Shown here: piece after piece, positions 9,619 through 18,654 of the stretch
Layout of the letters: every line of letters starts with the position of its first letter
Numbering within the stretch: position 1 is the first letter of the stretch
Assembly (NCBI GenBank): GCA_011319805.1
Contig: SJRY01000269.1
Span: 1-26,923, forward strand
From: Macrocybe gigantea
Taxonomy: Eukaryota; Basidiomycota; Agaricomycetes; Agaricales; Callistosporiaceae
Length of the DNA stretch: 26,923 bases
Reading direction: 5' to 3'
Notes under the pieces: generated by a model
Databases searched by the model: none
Told to the model about the DNA's origin: nothing
The model's input: the letters and a program-made list of their open reading frames with translations, nothing else
Translations under genes and position numbers: made by a program

Positions 9619-11428
9619 ATGCCCAGCCACTTCCAGGAACCCCACGGCGCTCAGGCGAGCCCAAGAGTCGAGCCCGAAGTCACGCGACCCGTCGCAGGAG
9701 ATCAGCCGACAACGGAAAGAGACTCTGAGCGCAACCGCAACCAGGAAGGGCAACAAAGTCAGGCGGAAACAGGTCTACTCGCCGAGCTTAAGAATGGTTC
9801 CAAGAAAAGGACCCAGTGAGGTTCAGATCCAGCCGAGCAGTGGCTTTCGCAAGCTGACATATTCTATACACAGAAACACGGAATACACGCCTTTCCATAA
9901 CATCGCGAAATGGATTTTGCGCAGTGAGAGTGCGTTCATTGATTTTTCAGAGCTATGGAACACGGGCTTCCTGACCGACATGGACGACGAGACCTCGTAT
10001 GTGCGCGATCATGAGATGGTACAGTTACTCTACGCTCATCTCTTTCAGATCACCAGCTCCAGACGCAAAGCACGAAGAATTGTTGCGCATATACGGGATC
10101 ATGCGGGCGTCAATCAGCGGTTTCGAAGATTACATGGGCAAACTGATGGAACAGCCGCATCGACTGGTGGACTTGACAGACAAGGTAATCATATGCGCAT
10201 ATACCCAAACTAGCACTAACTGCATGCTCCGTCAGATGAAGAACTTGGCAAGCCAGGCTCGCAGCGAAGATACGTCGAGCCTCAAAGACGCATTTATTGA
10301 CCTCATCGCCAGGGATATTCCGGGTCAGCAAATAGACCCCCCATTCTCGCGGGCGACAGAAAGGAGGGCCGTCGCGGATTCCATCATCTGGTCCTGGCGC
10401 AGTTGCTTTGCCCGGTCGATCGCCTCGAAGAATTCGATGCCGATCCAGAGAGCAAGTTTTTTTATTTTTCAAAGTTCAAATGCTACTAATTAGGGTATTA
10501 CCCAGCACTATGCTCAGGTTCCTCAACGACAGAAGCCTCCTGAATCCGCAGGACCCTGTCGCGTTCATGTACGAAGAGAACGGGGATAATTTCGACATGG
10601 CCAACATAGGGCATGGCCTTTGCAAAGGTCCGCTTCTGGTCCGCGTACGTGATCTGCAGGTCTCGCGATTTTTGATTGGACTGCCACCCCTTGCAGGTCT
10701 GGAAACACTTGTTCACATCGCCATCTTCGGTGTTGAAGGAAGCACCCGGGCGAACCAGGACCCGTTCAAGTCAAGCGAAGAAACACAGGATGAAGGAGGT
10801 GATGCCAGCGAGCATCGCGTATGCAGCAATGCACGTAAGTCTCCTGATCGTGTCAGCGCAGTGCTACTAGTTCTTTTTTTAGGTGCGATATCTCCTCTCC
10901 GAGCAAGAGGATTGGCGACTGGACGAAGCGACTTGGGGGAATGCACGATTTTACGAAATGGTGCTCAGCCTGTTCAATAACAGGCAATGGAAATGGTGTA
11001 TAGACACCTTGGACTGGTGGAACAGGTATGATATCACATTGTTGGATAAGACTTGTTATTACAGAGTTACACGACCCGATAGGCAGGTATTCTCCATGGA
11101 ACAACTCGTGCTCAACGGCAAGCAGGTGCAGGTGCGCCCCTCGGCTCTTCTCTTAGCTTTCCAGGAACAAGAAGAGCTCGTAAACTCGCCGCATGGCCCG
11201 ATCGGCGGTGAGTCCAAGACCCAGATCTCATGAAGTCCAAGACAATTATACTCTACAGCTGGAAATCAAGCCGCGGCACACAAACGGTCACACAGACCGC
11301 TGTCGTCAAGCACGGCGAGCAGCTCCTGTCAGTCCCGGCGTACCTCCAGCCCACTGCCGCCACACAATGAAGACGAAGATGAAGATGAAGACGAAGATGA
11401 CACTGACGATGAAGACCATGGCAATTGA
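9619..11428 (+). CDS. DUF6698-type protein, conserved core
   Basis: The frame from ATG 9619 can be followed through introns with good GT...AG signals: 9816-9873, 9997-10048, 10185-10235 (branch-like ctaac), 10457-10494, 10645-10696, 10835-10882, 11026-11064 and 11208-11258. The N-terminus is hydrophilic; then FHNIAKWILRSES, HEELLRIYGIMRASI, and the hallmark GFHHLVLAQLLCPVDRLEEFDADPE (about 10378-10450). Next come MYEENGDNFDM, VWKHLFTSPSS, MPASIAYAAMH, and a C-terminal block around WCIDTLDWWNR. One base is missing in a poly-C run near 10340. The last exon ends in an acidic Glu/Asp run and meets TGA at 11426-11428. The family is common in Agaricomycetes, often multicopy, and of unknown function. 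The assignment is recall of this motif order, with no search done. Confidence 0.7.
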
Positions 11429-12466
11429 GGCTATGGCAACCATGGTCCACGCAATGAATACAAAGACGAAGACAAAGACTATCACAGGCGTCTCTCCCAA
11501 CACTACGACAACCACGACCGACATCTTCCTTTGCCGAGGAGCCTGGCGATTCAGATAAGCCGCCACCAACAAAATCGCATGGACCCGGTACGTTGAGTCC
11601 ATCTTGTTGAATGCGCACCGCTCAGGGAAAGGCACAGATGGCAAGGTCCCACAGAAAATATCCGCCGCCCAATCGATGATTCCAGGATCCCTCTGGAGAT
11701 GAGAATGCGGCCGACTTGTGACAATCGCGACCTCGTACAGCAGACGCATCGAGTACTCTCTCCCCCCTGTGACAGACGAGGCCCGGAACTCAAAAACCGA
11801 TGCGCCCACCCTCTCCCATCCCAATCCCGGAGTGAAGAGGTATTCAATGGGTCGTCATCACGGCCCTGACATCCCTCCACCCCAGGGCAACAATGTGCAG
11901 GACGACTTGCTTCCTGGAGATACCGTGAGGGGGACAGGACCCGAACCTCAGCAAGAAGGGCCTCTGCAGAGCCCTGAAGCTAATAATGGTTCGTGTCAAT
12001 AATCATTCCTTACTAGACTGAAATCTATCTACACAGAAGCAACAGGCAACGTCACTCCCGCCGTGCACCCAACCTTGATCCCAACTCTGATCCCTGGCTC
12101 AATTCTCCGTCGGATGAAGACCCGCGACTCCAATTCGATGACGACATGCTGCAGGCACCCGAGCCACCGAAAGGCGACATGTCCGACATGCCCCCGAGTC
12201 CTATGAGCGACCTCTCCGCTCAGGAACAAGAACCCGTCAACGTGCCACCTCCGGCACCAAGTGTTTGCGGCGCCAAAAGGTCAGCTGCAAGTACTCGCGG
12301 ACACGGCATATCAAAAATGGCACGTGGACGCGGCGGAGCGACCGATACGCAAGGGCGCCCTGCATCCCCAATGCCTGACATGACCACCGGCGAATTGCCC
12401 GCGGTGCAAGGCTGACGCCGAGGACGTGCAAAGAGAGGCGCAGTGACATCGCGAAAGAAGAATTGA
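11429..12466 (+). CDS. Probable C-terminal extension of the DUF6698-type gene
   Basis: After the TGA at 11426 the same frame stays open and protein-like for another 40 or so codons (GYGNHGPRNEYKDEDKD). Downstream coding-like segments lie in other frames: RRIEYSLPPVTDEARN and QGNNVQDDLLPGDTVRG. A possible intron at about 11990-12036 has a weak donor and a good ctacacag acceptor. Then come WLNSPSDEDPRLQFDDDM, PPKGDMSDMPPSPMSDLS and a basic end (GRAKRGAVTSRKKN) with TGA at 12464-12466. A second in-frame TGA lies at 12413-12415. The composition is low-complexity, acidic then basic, as in a disordered nuclear tail. Exon joining at 11560-11700 is not resolved, and this could be a separate gene. Confidence 0.4.
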
Positions 12467-12467
12467 T

Positions 12468-12787
12468 TGTTAGGCTAGACGAATCTCAGAAGGACTCGGG
12501 CAGACTAAGTGCGAGAGTGGTCTTGAGATGATGGCAAAAGGAATATTAAGCCTAGCGTTACTGGTACATCTGGGAGTCCTTATATACACTACAGTACTCG
12601 AGCACGGACCATGGGCTGCGCAATGCTGTGGGCTGCGGATGAGTAAGACTGGAAGGAGATGACTCAGGATGACTAGGGAAGTGAGATGACTCGATGGCTG
12701 CGCGCTGCGCAGCATGATGGGGGAGATAAGGGATGTGGGAAAGATAAGATAAGAAAATGAATAGTCCTTTGGGCGGCGTCTGTAACA
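12468..12787 (-). repeat. LTR1: 3' LTR of element A
   Basis: 320 bp, TGTTAGGCTAG...GTCTGTAACA on the plus strand. Three substitutions (agtcc, gctgtggg and ggctg where LTR2 and LTR3 have aggcc, gctatgg and gactg) set it apart from the other LTRs. The left end abuts a TGA codon of the upstream gene with one base between. Confidence 0.93.
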
Positions 12788-12800
12788 TCACCCTCTCTTT
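12788..12800 (-). other. Polypurine tract of element A
   Basis: AAAGAGAGGGTGA on the minus strand, directly before the 3' LTR. The identical tract occurs in element B, and it is absent outside LTR2, as expected for the plus-strand primer site. Confidence 0.75.
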
Positions 12801-13220
12801 AGATTCGCGTCCTCGCGAAAAACCTTAGTCCAGCTGTCCCCACCCAGTATTGGTCTCCCAGGCGGTCGCGGCACGCGGGGCCCATGTATGAATGAGCTCT
12901 TCATTATAGGCGCGAATGTGGTGGAGTGTGTGGCGAGGAGTTTAAGCCGCCGGTTTTCTGTGCGAAGCATTTCCATTGCTTCGCGAAGCGCGATACGTTC
13001 AGCTGCAGTGGGGCCGGTCCCATCAGGGGTTCTCCGGTCCAGAGGTGCGTGCGGACGGTCATAACATAGCGCATATATGCGCCGAGTGTGATGGCGAGGG
13101 GGTCCATGTAGTCGCTAGCATTGAGAATCCTTGCCAGATTCTCGAGGTCGCTTGGGCGGTTGGGGTAGGTGCGCGGCTGCCCTCGCTGCTGTCGATGCTG
13201 ATGGGGGCGTTGGTGGTCAT
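12788..13220 (-). CDS. Tail ORF(s) between the chromodomain and the 3' LTR of element A
   Basis: The Pol stop TGA (13217-13219) overlaps an ATG (13218-13220) as ATGA. The ORF from this ATG, starting [18 protein letters not shown], runs 53 codons to a stop at 13059. Another frame covers the middle (DLENLARILNASDYMDPLAITLGAY). A third, which holds a heptad-like helix (ERIALREAMEMLRTENRRL), stays open until a TGA that is the last codon before the LTR. Element B has the same region with different indels that join some of these frames. A single tail protein with a coiled coil is possible, but which indels are real cannot be decided here. No family is recognised. Confidence 0.38.
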
Positions 13221-16200
13221 GAAGTGCGATTTTTGGTCTTCTTCCCTCTTGTCGTGATCCTTTTATCCTGGTTCGCAGTCTTCTTTAGGAAGTGGTCTAG
13301 AGCTTGCTGCGCATTCCCCAGCTCCTTCTCTTTGATCCATGTGTTCTCTTCGTGTCCGTATCCTTTCCATTTGACCAGGAATAGTGTCCCCTTCCCTTGT
13401 TTCTTCCTTTTTAGGATCTCTTCTATCTCGTACTCTTCTTCATCATTTATGATTTCAGGGGGTGGTGGTGATGGTCGCTCTTGTATCTTGAAACGGGGTC
13501 CTTTGTAAGGCGTGAGCAGTGTTTCATTGAACACGGGGTGTATCAGCTGCCATGATGCTGGGAGTTCCAGGCGATATGCCGAGGCTCCTTTCTTTTCAAC
13601 CACCTTGAACGGTCCGTATCGGAGTGCCGATAACTTCTTTGATGGTCGATTGACTGTGATATTGGTGGCTTCTAGCCATACTCTATCTCCTTTCTTGTAT
13701 TCGGGCAGGTTTTCGTCTCGCATCGTAATTGTCTTTGGCTCGTGTTTGTGCATATTGCAGCGCGGCATTTGCTTCCTTTCGTATTTGGCTCATTCTTTTG
13801 ACGAAGTCTTTTGCTGCGGGGTTATTCCCTTCTGTCGTCTGCGGCTCTCCCTTCCAGGGGTGCATTCCATAGTTGAGGTAGAATGGTGTCTCTTCGTTCC
13901 CTGGTGTGCTTTGTCATTGTATTGGTACTCTGCAATTGCTATCCATTCTGCCCAATCGTCCTGTAGGTTGTTTGTGAAGCTTCTGAGGAAGGCTTCCGTT
14001 TCTTGGTGGGATCGCTCCGCCTGTCCATCTGTCTGTGGGTGATAGGCCGTTGATAGGTTTTGCTTTGTTCGAGTAATTTTAGAAGTGCTGTCATGAATCG
14101 TCGTGCTGCGAACTGGGGTCCTCGATCACTGATGATCTTTCGTGGAATTCCATGAAGCCGCCACACATTGTCTCGGTATAGTCGTGCGAGACCTCTGCTG
14201 TGAGTTCGGTCTTTGTGGGAACTAGGTGGATCATCTTGGTCAGGCGGTCTGTGACTGCGGCGATGGCGTTAAAGCCGTTCGAGGGGTAGCGGTCCTATGA
14301 GATCTACTCCGATATCTTCCCATGGTTGTTGTGGGACTTCGTGCGGGTGCAGGGGTGCGTGTTTCTTTTGTCGGATGATTTTGTTTCGCTGACATGTTTC
14401 GCATCCATTGACATACTTCTTGATGTCTGTCAGCATTGATGGCCACCAATAGGTGCGGCTTATGAGCTCGTGCATGCGGTATTGCCCTGGGTGTCCTCCG
14501 ATGGGTGTGTCGTGGTGTTCAAACATGATGTTTTCCTTCAGTTTGTTGTCTGGAGGAACATAGATTTTCCTCCTACATATACGATGTGGTCGTCTTCTGT
14601 GAACCAGTGTGGTTTTTCCTTCAGTCCTGTTGTTACGATCGTTTCCCTTCGTGCGCATTGTCGAATTTGTTCTATCCTTGAGGATTCGATCATCGTGATT
14701 CCTCTTGTTTGTATTGTTTCGTTATTTTCTGCTTCTTCTTTCTGTGGGTGTTCGTCCTCGAACATCATAAATTCGAAGTCTCGTTCATTATTCTCTTCCA
14801 GATGTCGAATGAATGCTGCTTCTTTGATCATTTGTATGTCGTCCTTCTCTGCTAGGTTTTCTTCATATCCTGCCATTCGTGACAGGACATCCGCTTTTCC
14901 ATTCGCCTTTCCTGGTACGTGTCGTAGTTCGTAGTCGTATTCCTGTAATTTCAGGTACCAGCCAATCTGTCTCGAATTGAGTCGCTGCGGCTTCGGAAGT
15001 ATGATAGGTTCTTGTGATCCGTCAATATTTCGAACTTCTCTCGAGCTTCGAGGAGGTATTGTCTCCATGTCTTTAGTGCGACCATTATCGCAAGAAGTTC
15101 CTTGTCGTAGATTTCGTAGTTTTGCTCTGCTGGGGTCATGCATCTCGAAATGAATGCATCGGATGCCATAGTCCTTTCTGCTGTTGTGATAGTACCGCTC
15201 CAATGGCATATCCTGAGGCGTCCGTTTCGACTCGGAATTTTCCTTCTGTCTGTGGTAGTGCTAGAATGGGTGCTGAGGTTATATGTTGGATCAGTTCTTT
15301 GAAAGCGCCTTGTTGCTTGTCTGTCCACTGGAATGTTTTGTTTCCAGTCAACTCCGTCAGGGGTTTAGCGACCTTTGCATATCCCTTGATGAATCGTCGG
15401 TAAAAGTTCGTGAATCCCAAGAACTTTTGTAGTTCTTTCTTCGTCTTTGGGGTTGGCCAGGATTGTACGGCTGTGATCTTTTCTGGTTCCATTTCTACCT
15501 TCCCTTCTCCTACGATGTATCCTAGTACTGGGACTTTCGATGATTCCCAGACGCATTTCGGTCCTTTGATGAATAGGTCGTTCTTGTTCAGTATTTCCAT
15601 GACTTCTATGGTGTTCTTTTGGAGTTCCTCTCGTGTTCGTCCGATGATTATAATGTCATCCATATAGATTATGCACACTCTTCTTCGTATTTGGTCTTGG
15701 AAGAGGCTCGCCATCATTCGGCTAAAAGTGCCTGGTGCGTTGCACTGCCCAAAATACATGACTGTCGGTTCGAAGAGTCCTCTTGCTGTTAGGAAGGCTG
15801 CCTTCCATTCGTCCCCTTTCCGGATGCGCACGTTATTGTACCCCCAGATAATATCGATCTTGCTAAAGTACTTTGCTCCTTGTAGTACGTCGAGGAGCTC
15901 GCTGATGCGTGGTAGTGGAAACTTGTCCTTGACCGTATATTTGTTTATTTCCCGGTAGTCTTGGATGAGTCGCTTGCTTCCATCCTTCTTATTGCGAAAG
16001 AAGCAGGGTGCTGCGTAAGGTGATTTCGATGGGCGTATTTTTCCTGTTCGTAATCCTTCTTCGACGAAGGCATCTAGTTCCTCTAGCTCTTTCTGTGTCA
16101 TCGGGTAGACCTTGCTCGGTATCGTTTTGGGTGCATCCTTCGTTAAGTTTATTTCATGGTCCCATTCTTTGTGGTCTGGTAAGCGATCAAAGTTCTTCTC

Positions 16201-16859
16201 CTTGAAGAGGTGTTTGAATCTGATCAGATATGGGGGTATCTGGGTTCCTGTCTTGTCGCTGGCTGTGGTTTTCGCTGGTTCAGCCACCTTCTGTATCTTG
16301 ATCGTCTGGTGGTTTATTTTGCACGTTTTGGGGCATCTTCGAAGACAATTTCTCCTGTCCTCCATTTGATTGTTGGGTTGTGGTAGACAAGCCAGTCATG
16401 TCCTAGTAGCATGTCGGTTTTTCCGATATCGAGTACGATGGCTTCCATATGCTCCTTGTGTCCTTTAATGTCGATGTGGACCTCCGCTACTCGGTCTGCT
16501 GTTTTCTGACGATTGGGTGATCCGTCTGCATTTATGATGGGAATCTTCTTGATTCGTCGTGTCTTCAGTCCTGTTTTTGCTACTATCGCGGTGTTGATGC
16601 AGGTCCTATCCGCTCCGCTATCGACTTCTGGTGTTATCGTTGCGATTCCTTTTCGTGTTCGTATCCTCGCTGGTACTGCGAGCTCTTTCCTCTTTGGTGG
16701 TTTGTCCCCTTGGATGGTTTTTCTTGGTGCTTCAGATCGCTTGGCAGGAATGGTGTATTTCAGAGTATGGGATGATCTACATCCGGTATCGAAGCGAGTC
16801 TGTTTCAGTTGTATGGGTCGCGATTTAGCACCTCCTAGTCGGACCCTTCGGCAAAACCC
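13217..16859 (-). CDS. pol: Pol polyprotein of element A (PR-RT-RNase H-integrase-chromodomain), frameshifted
   Basis: Read in the -1 frame from the slippery site. The aspartic protease core [10 protein letters not shown] is near 16610-16630. RT holds the [12 protein letters not shown] block, [14 protein letters not shown], and YMDD at 15655-15666. RNase H shows [26 protein letters not shown] and TDHKNLSYF. The integrase has an HHCC finger ([10 protein letters not shown] ... CETCQRN), then GVDLIGP, SDRGPQF and [14 protein letters not shown] (the D, D and E residues). The GPY-like motif lies near 13610 and the chromodomain [13 protein letters not shown]...[15 protein letters not shown] near 13330-13430; the stop is at 13217. 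Private frameshifts occur near 16338 and 15165 and several between 13900 and 14290. Two more (about 15000 and 14562) are shared with element B. The chromodomain is intact here and broken in B. Confidence 0.9.
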
Positions 16860-17977
16860 TCTTTGTCAGAGCTTTCTTCATCCTTGTCTTCTTCGTCCTC
16901 TCCTTCTTCTTCTTTCACTTCTCTGACCCGGGATTTTCCTTTCTTCTTCTTCTTGCAGTTTCGTGCATAGTGTCCCTTTAAGCCACAGTTGAAACATGTG
17001 ACATTTGCTGCTCCTTTTCGTGGTTCCGGGCAGTTTCGTGAGATGTGTCCTGGTTTATTGCAGTTGAAGCAGTTGTTGCTTCGTACTTTGTCGACTTCCA
17101 TGGCCTGTCCTGCTCCTCGGCTTGGATTTCCGGCCTTGCGCTGATTGCTTGTGAATTCTCCTCTCATCACATTTCTGTGTTCATCGATGTTTCGTCCAAT
17201 CGCTCGAACTGTCTTGATATATTCATCTCCATCTGTTGGAAGTGTGGAGATTGAGTGTACGGCTTCTGCTGTCCTTCGGTTTAAGCTCTTCTCGAGTAGG
17301 AAACGAGGGGCTGTTCCTGTCATTCCTGCTTTCCCTGCGAGGTCTACGAATTCATCCAGAAATTCGTCGATGGGTCGGTTTCCCTGTCTGATGTTGAATA
17401 GTTTGCTTCCTGCTTGTGATGGCGACATGACATTGCTGAATCGTGTCTCTATCTCGGTTATGAAGTCGGCCCATGTGCTTTGGTTTGTAGTGGTGTCGAT
17501 CTTCTTTGATGCCCAATGGGCTCCGGGTCCGTCGGTCATTCTAGACAGGACCGCTCCAATCTTCTGTGTATCCGTGAGGTCTCCATGTGCGGTTATGTAG
17601 AGTTTCATCTTTCTCCACCAAATATCGAAGGATGTTCGATCTCCTGTAAAGGATTTCGGGTCGGCGATGATTCCCTTGTATTCTGTCGTCATCCTTTGGG
17701 GGTTTTCTTCGTCGTTCTCTTGGTCTTGGTCTTCCTGTTCCTGGATCTGTTGTTCTTGGGTCTGCTGTGCTTGTACTTGGGCTTGCTGTTCTTGGAGCTG
17801 TTTCTGTCTTCGCTCCTCTCTCTGTTCTTTCCAGTAGTCTAGGTCGACTCCTGCGATTCTACAAGCTTGTTCAAAATCGGCCCACTCTGCGGCGGTTGGT
17901 CCGGTTGTCTTTGGTAGTCCTTTTCGCTCCCTCCACCGATAGTATTCGTCCCAGTCGCTGTTGCTTACTTTCGCCAC
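16835..17977 (-). CDS. gag: Gag of element A, two CCHC knuckles
   Basis: Uninterrupted. The frame opens after a TAA just upstream and has a GTG in a strong Kozak-like context (accaccGTGg) at 17977. Its first ATG is at 17692 (agg ATG a), just before the Gag core [20 protein letters not shown]. From GTG it is 380 codons, from ATG about 285. The N-terminal part includes a Glu/Gln-rich coiled-coil-like run. The capsid-like core ([12 protein letters not shown] ... [11 protein letters not shown] ... [14 protein letters not shown]) is followed by knuckles [14 protein letters not shown] (17030-17071) and [14 protein letters not shown] (16955-16996), then a Lys-rich and an acidic tail. It packages the element RNA in cytoplasmic particles. 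The true start is open: the conserved upstream 91 codons argue for use of a non-AUG codon or frameshifting from ORF1. Confidence 0.88.
   Translation of the reverse strand: MAKVSNSDWDEYYRWRERKGLPKTTGPTAAEWADFEQACRIAGVDLDYWKEQREERRQKQLQEQQAQVQAQQTQEQQIQEQEDQDQENDEENPQRMTTEYKGIIADPKSFTGDRTSFDIWWRKMKLYITAHGDLTDTQKIGAVLSRMTDGPGAHWASKKIDTTTNQSTWADFITEIETRFSNVMSPSQAGSKLFNIRQGNRPIDEFLDEFVDLAGKAGMTGTAPRFLLEKSLNRRTAEAVHSISTLPTDGDEYIKTVRAIGRNIDEHRNVMRGEFTSNQRKAGNPSRGAGQAMEVDKVRSNNCFNCNKPGHISRNCPEPRKGAANVTCFNCGLKGHYARNCKKKKKGKSRVREVKEEEGEDEEDKDEESSDKEGFAEGSD
16853..16859 (-). promoter_or_regulatory. Predicted -1 ribosomal frameshift site, Gag-Pol junction of element A
   Basis: G GGT TTT in the Gag frame fits X XXY YYZ. 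It lies 15 nt before the Gag stop (16835-16837) and inside the overlap that begins after a Pol-frame TGA at 16866-16868. Six bases downstream, GGGTC (16842-16846) can pair with GACCC (16815-16819) around a 22-nt loop that contains the Gag stop. Confidence 0.65.
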
Positions 17978-18645
17978 GGTGGTGCGATTCTCTCCTTATG
18001 CAGTGCTTCGGCGGATTGGTCCTCTGAAGGGATTCGTGGTTTCGTTCCTGTGTGTCCTTGACTCTGGTGTCGTTCTCGTTGGTTCTGTCGTACGCTCTGT
18101 GCGTCGTGCCCTCTCTGTATCAGTATGTCTTCCTCCTGTGTTCGGCGATTATAGTTCTCGATCTGTTGTCGCCTAAAATCTCGGGCTTGTGTTCGTTCTT
18201 CTCTCGTTTTCTTGCGGATGGGTTCGTCCTCTTCTTCGGCAAGAAGATTCTGGTCTGACCACAGCTCTTCTGGGCTTATCCCGTATTCTCCCTCTAGGAA
18301 GAGTTCTGCAATGAGTTGTGCTGCTCCTTCGCTGAGGATTCAGCGGGCTCGTCTGTGGTGGTGAAGGCAAACTCTCTCAGAAATGCCTGTTCTTCGTCGT
18401 CGCTACTTGGTGTAGGTGCGCTCTCTCTTTCGTTTGTTTGGATTGCTAGTGTCTCTGCGGGTGGCGTGGACTGTCTCTGCGAATGGCGTGGACTGCAATG
18501 TCTGGTCTACTTCTCTGAGCCAAGTGCTCTCGTCGCTCGTGCTAGTGCTCGCTGGGTCGGCGACCGCTTGTCGTCGAATGTTGATCAAGTCTTTGATAAA
18601 GCGTGACGTGGTGTGTGTGTGAGTCTGAGCGAGTCTCGACGAGGC
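17965..18645 (-). CDS. ORF1 of element A (frameshifted copy)
   Basis: It corresponds to the open ORF1 of element B but is broken by small indels (for example near 18030, 18110, 18340 and 18415). The open region starts right after the TAA in the PBS and has no ATG in the frame. The beginning IKDLINIRRQAVADPASTST and the end [15 protein letters not shown] match B. It overlaps the Gag frame by about 34 nt. It has no recognised domain; it is hydrophilic and rich in Arg, Glu, Ser and Thr. Confidence 0.55.
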
Positions 18646-18652
18646 TTAATAT
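18642..18652 (-). other. Primer-binding site of element A, self-priming type
   Basis: Two bases after the 5' LTR the minus strand reads ATATTAAGCCT, an exact 11-nt complement of AGGCTTAATAT inside the LTR (18730-18740). That segment lies 33 nt downstream of a TATA box, where the transcript should begin. No tRNA 3'-end complement was recognised here. Confidence 0.65.
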
Positions 18653-18654
18653 CT

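Noticed and set aside
11306..11824. Minus-strand 172-aa frame with a long Val/Phe/Ile stretch that looks like membrane helices
   Set aside because: It is the antisense of the gaagatgaag acidic repeat in the DUF6698-type gene; the plus strand has a coherent exon structure.
14470..14934. Plus-strand 154-aa hydrophobic frame, identical at 22648-23112
   Set aside because: It is antisense to Pol, and its identity simply reflects the duplicated element.
18601..18630. GT/CA dinucleotide run next to the PBS as a microsatellite
   Set aside because: Only about five units; it is part of the conserved leader in both copies.
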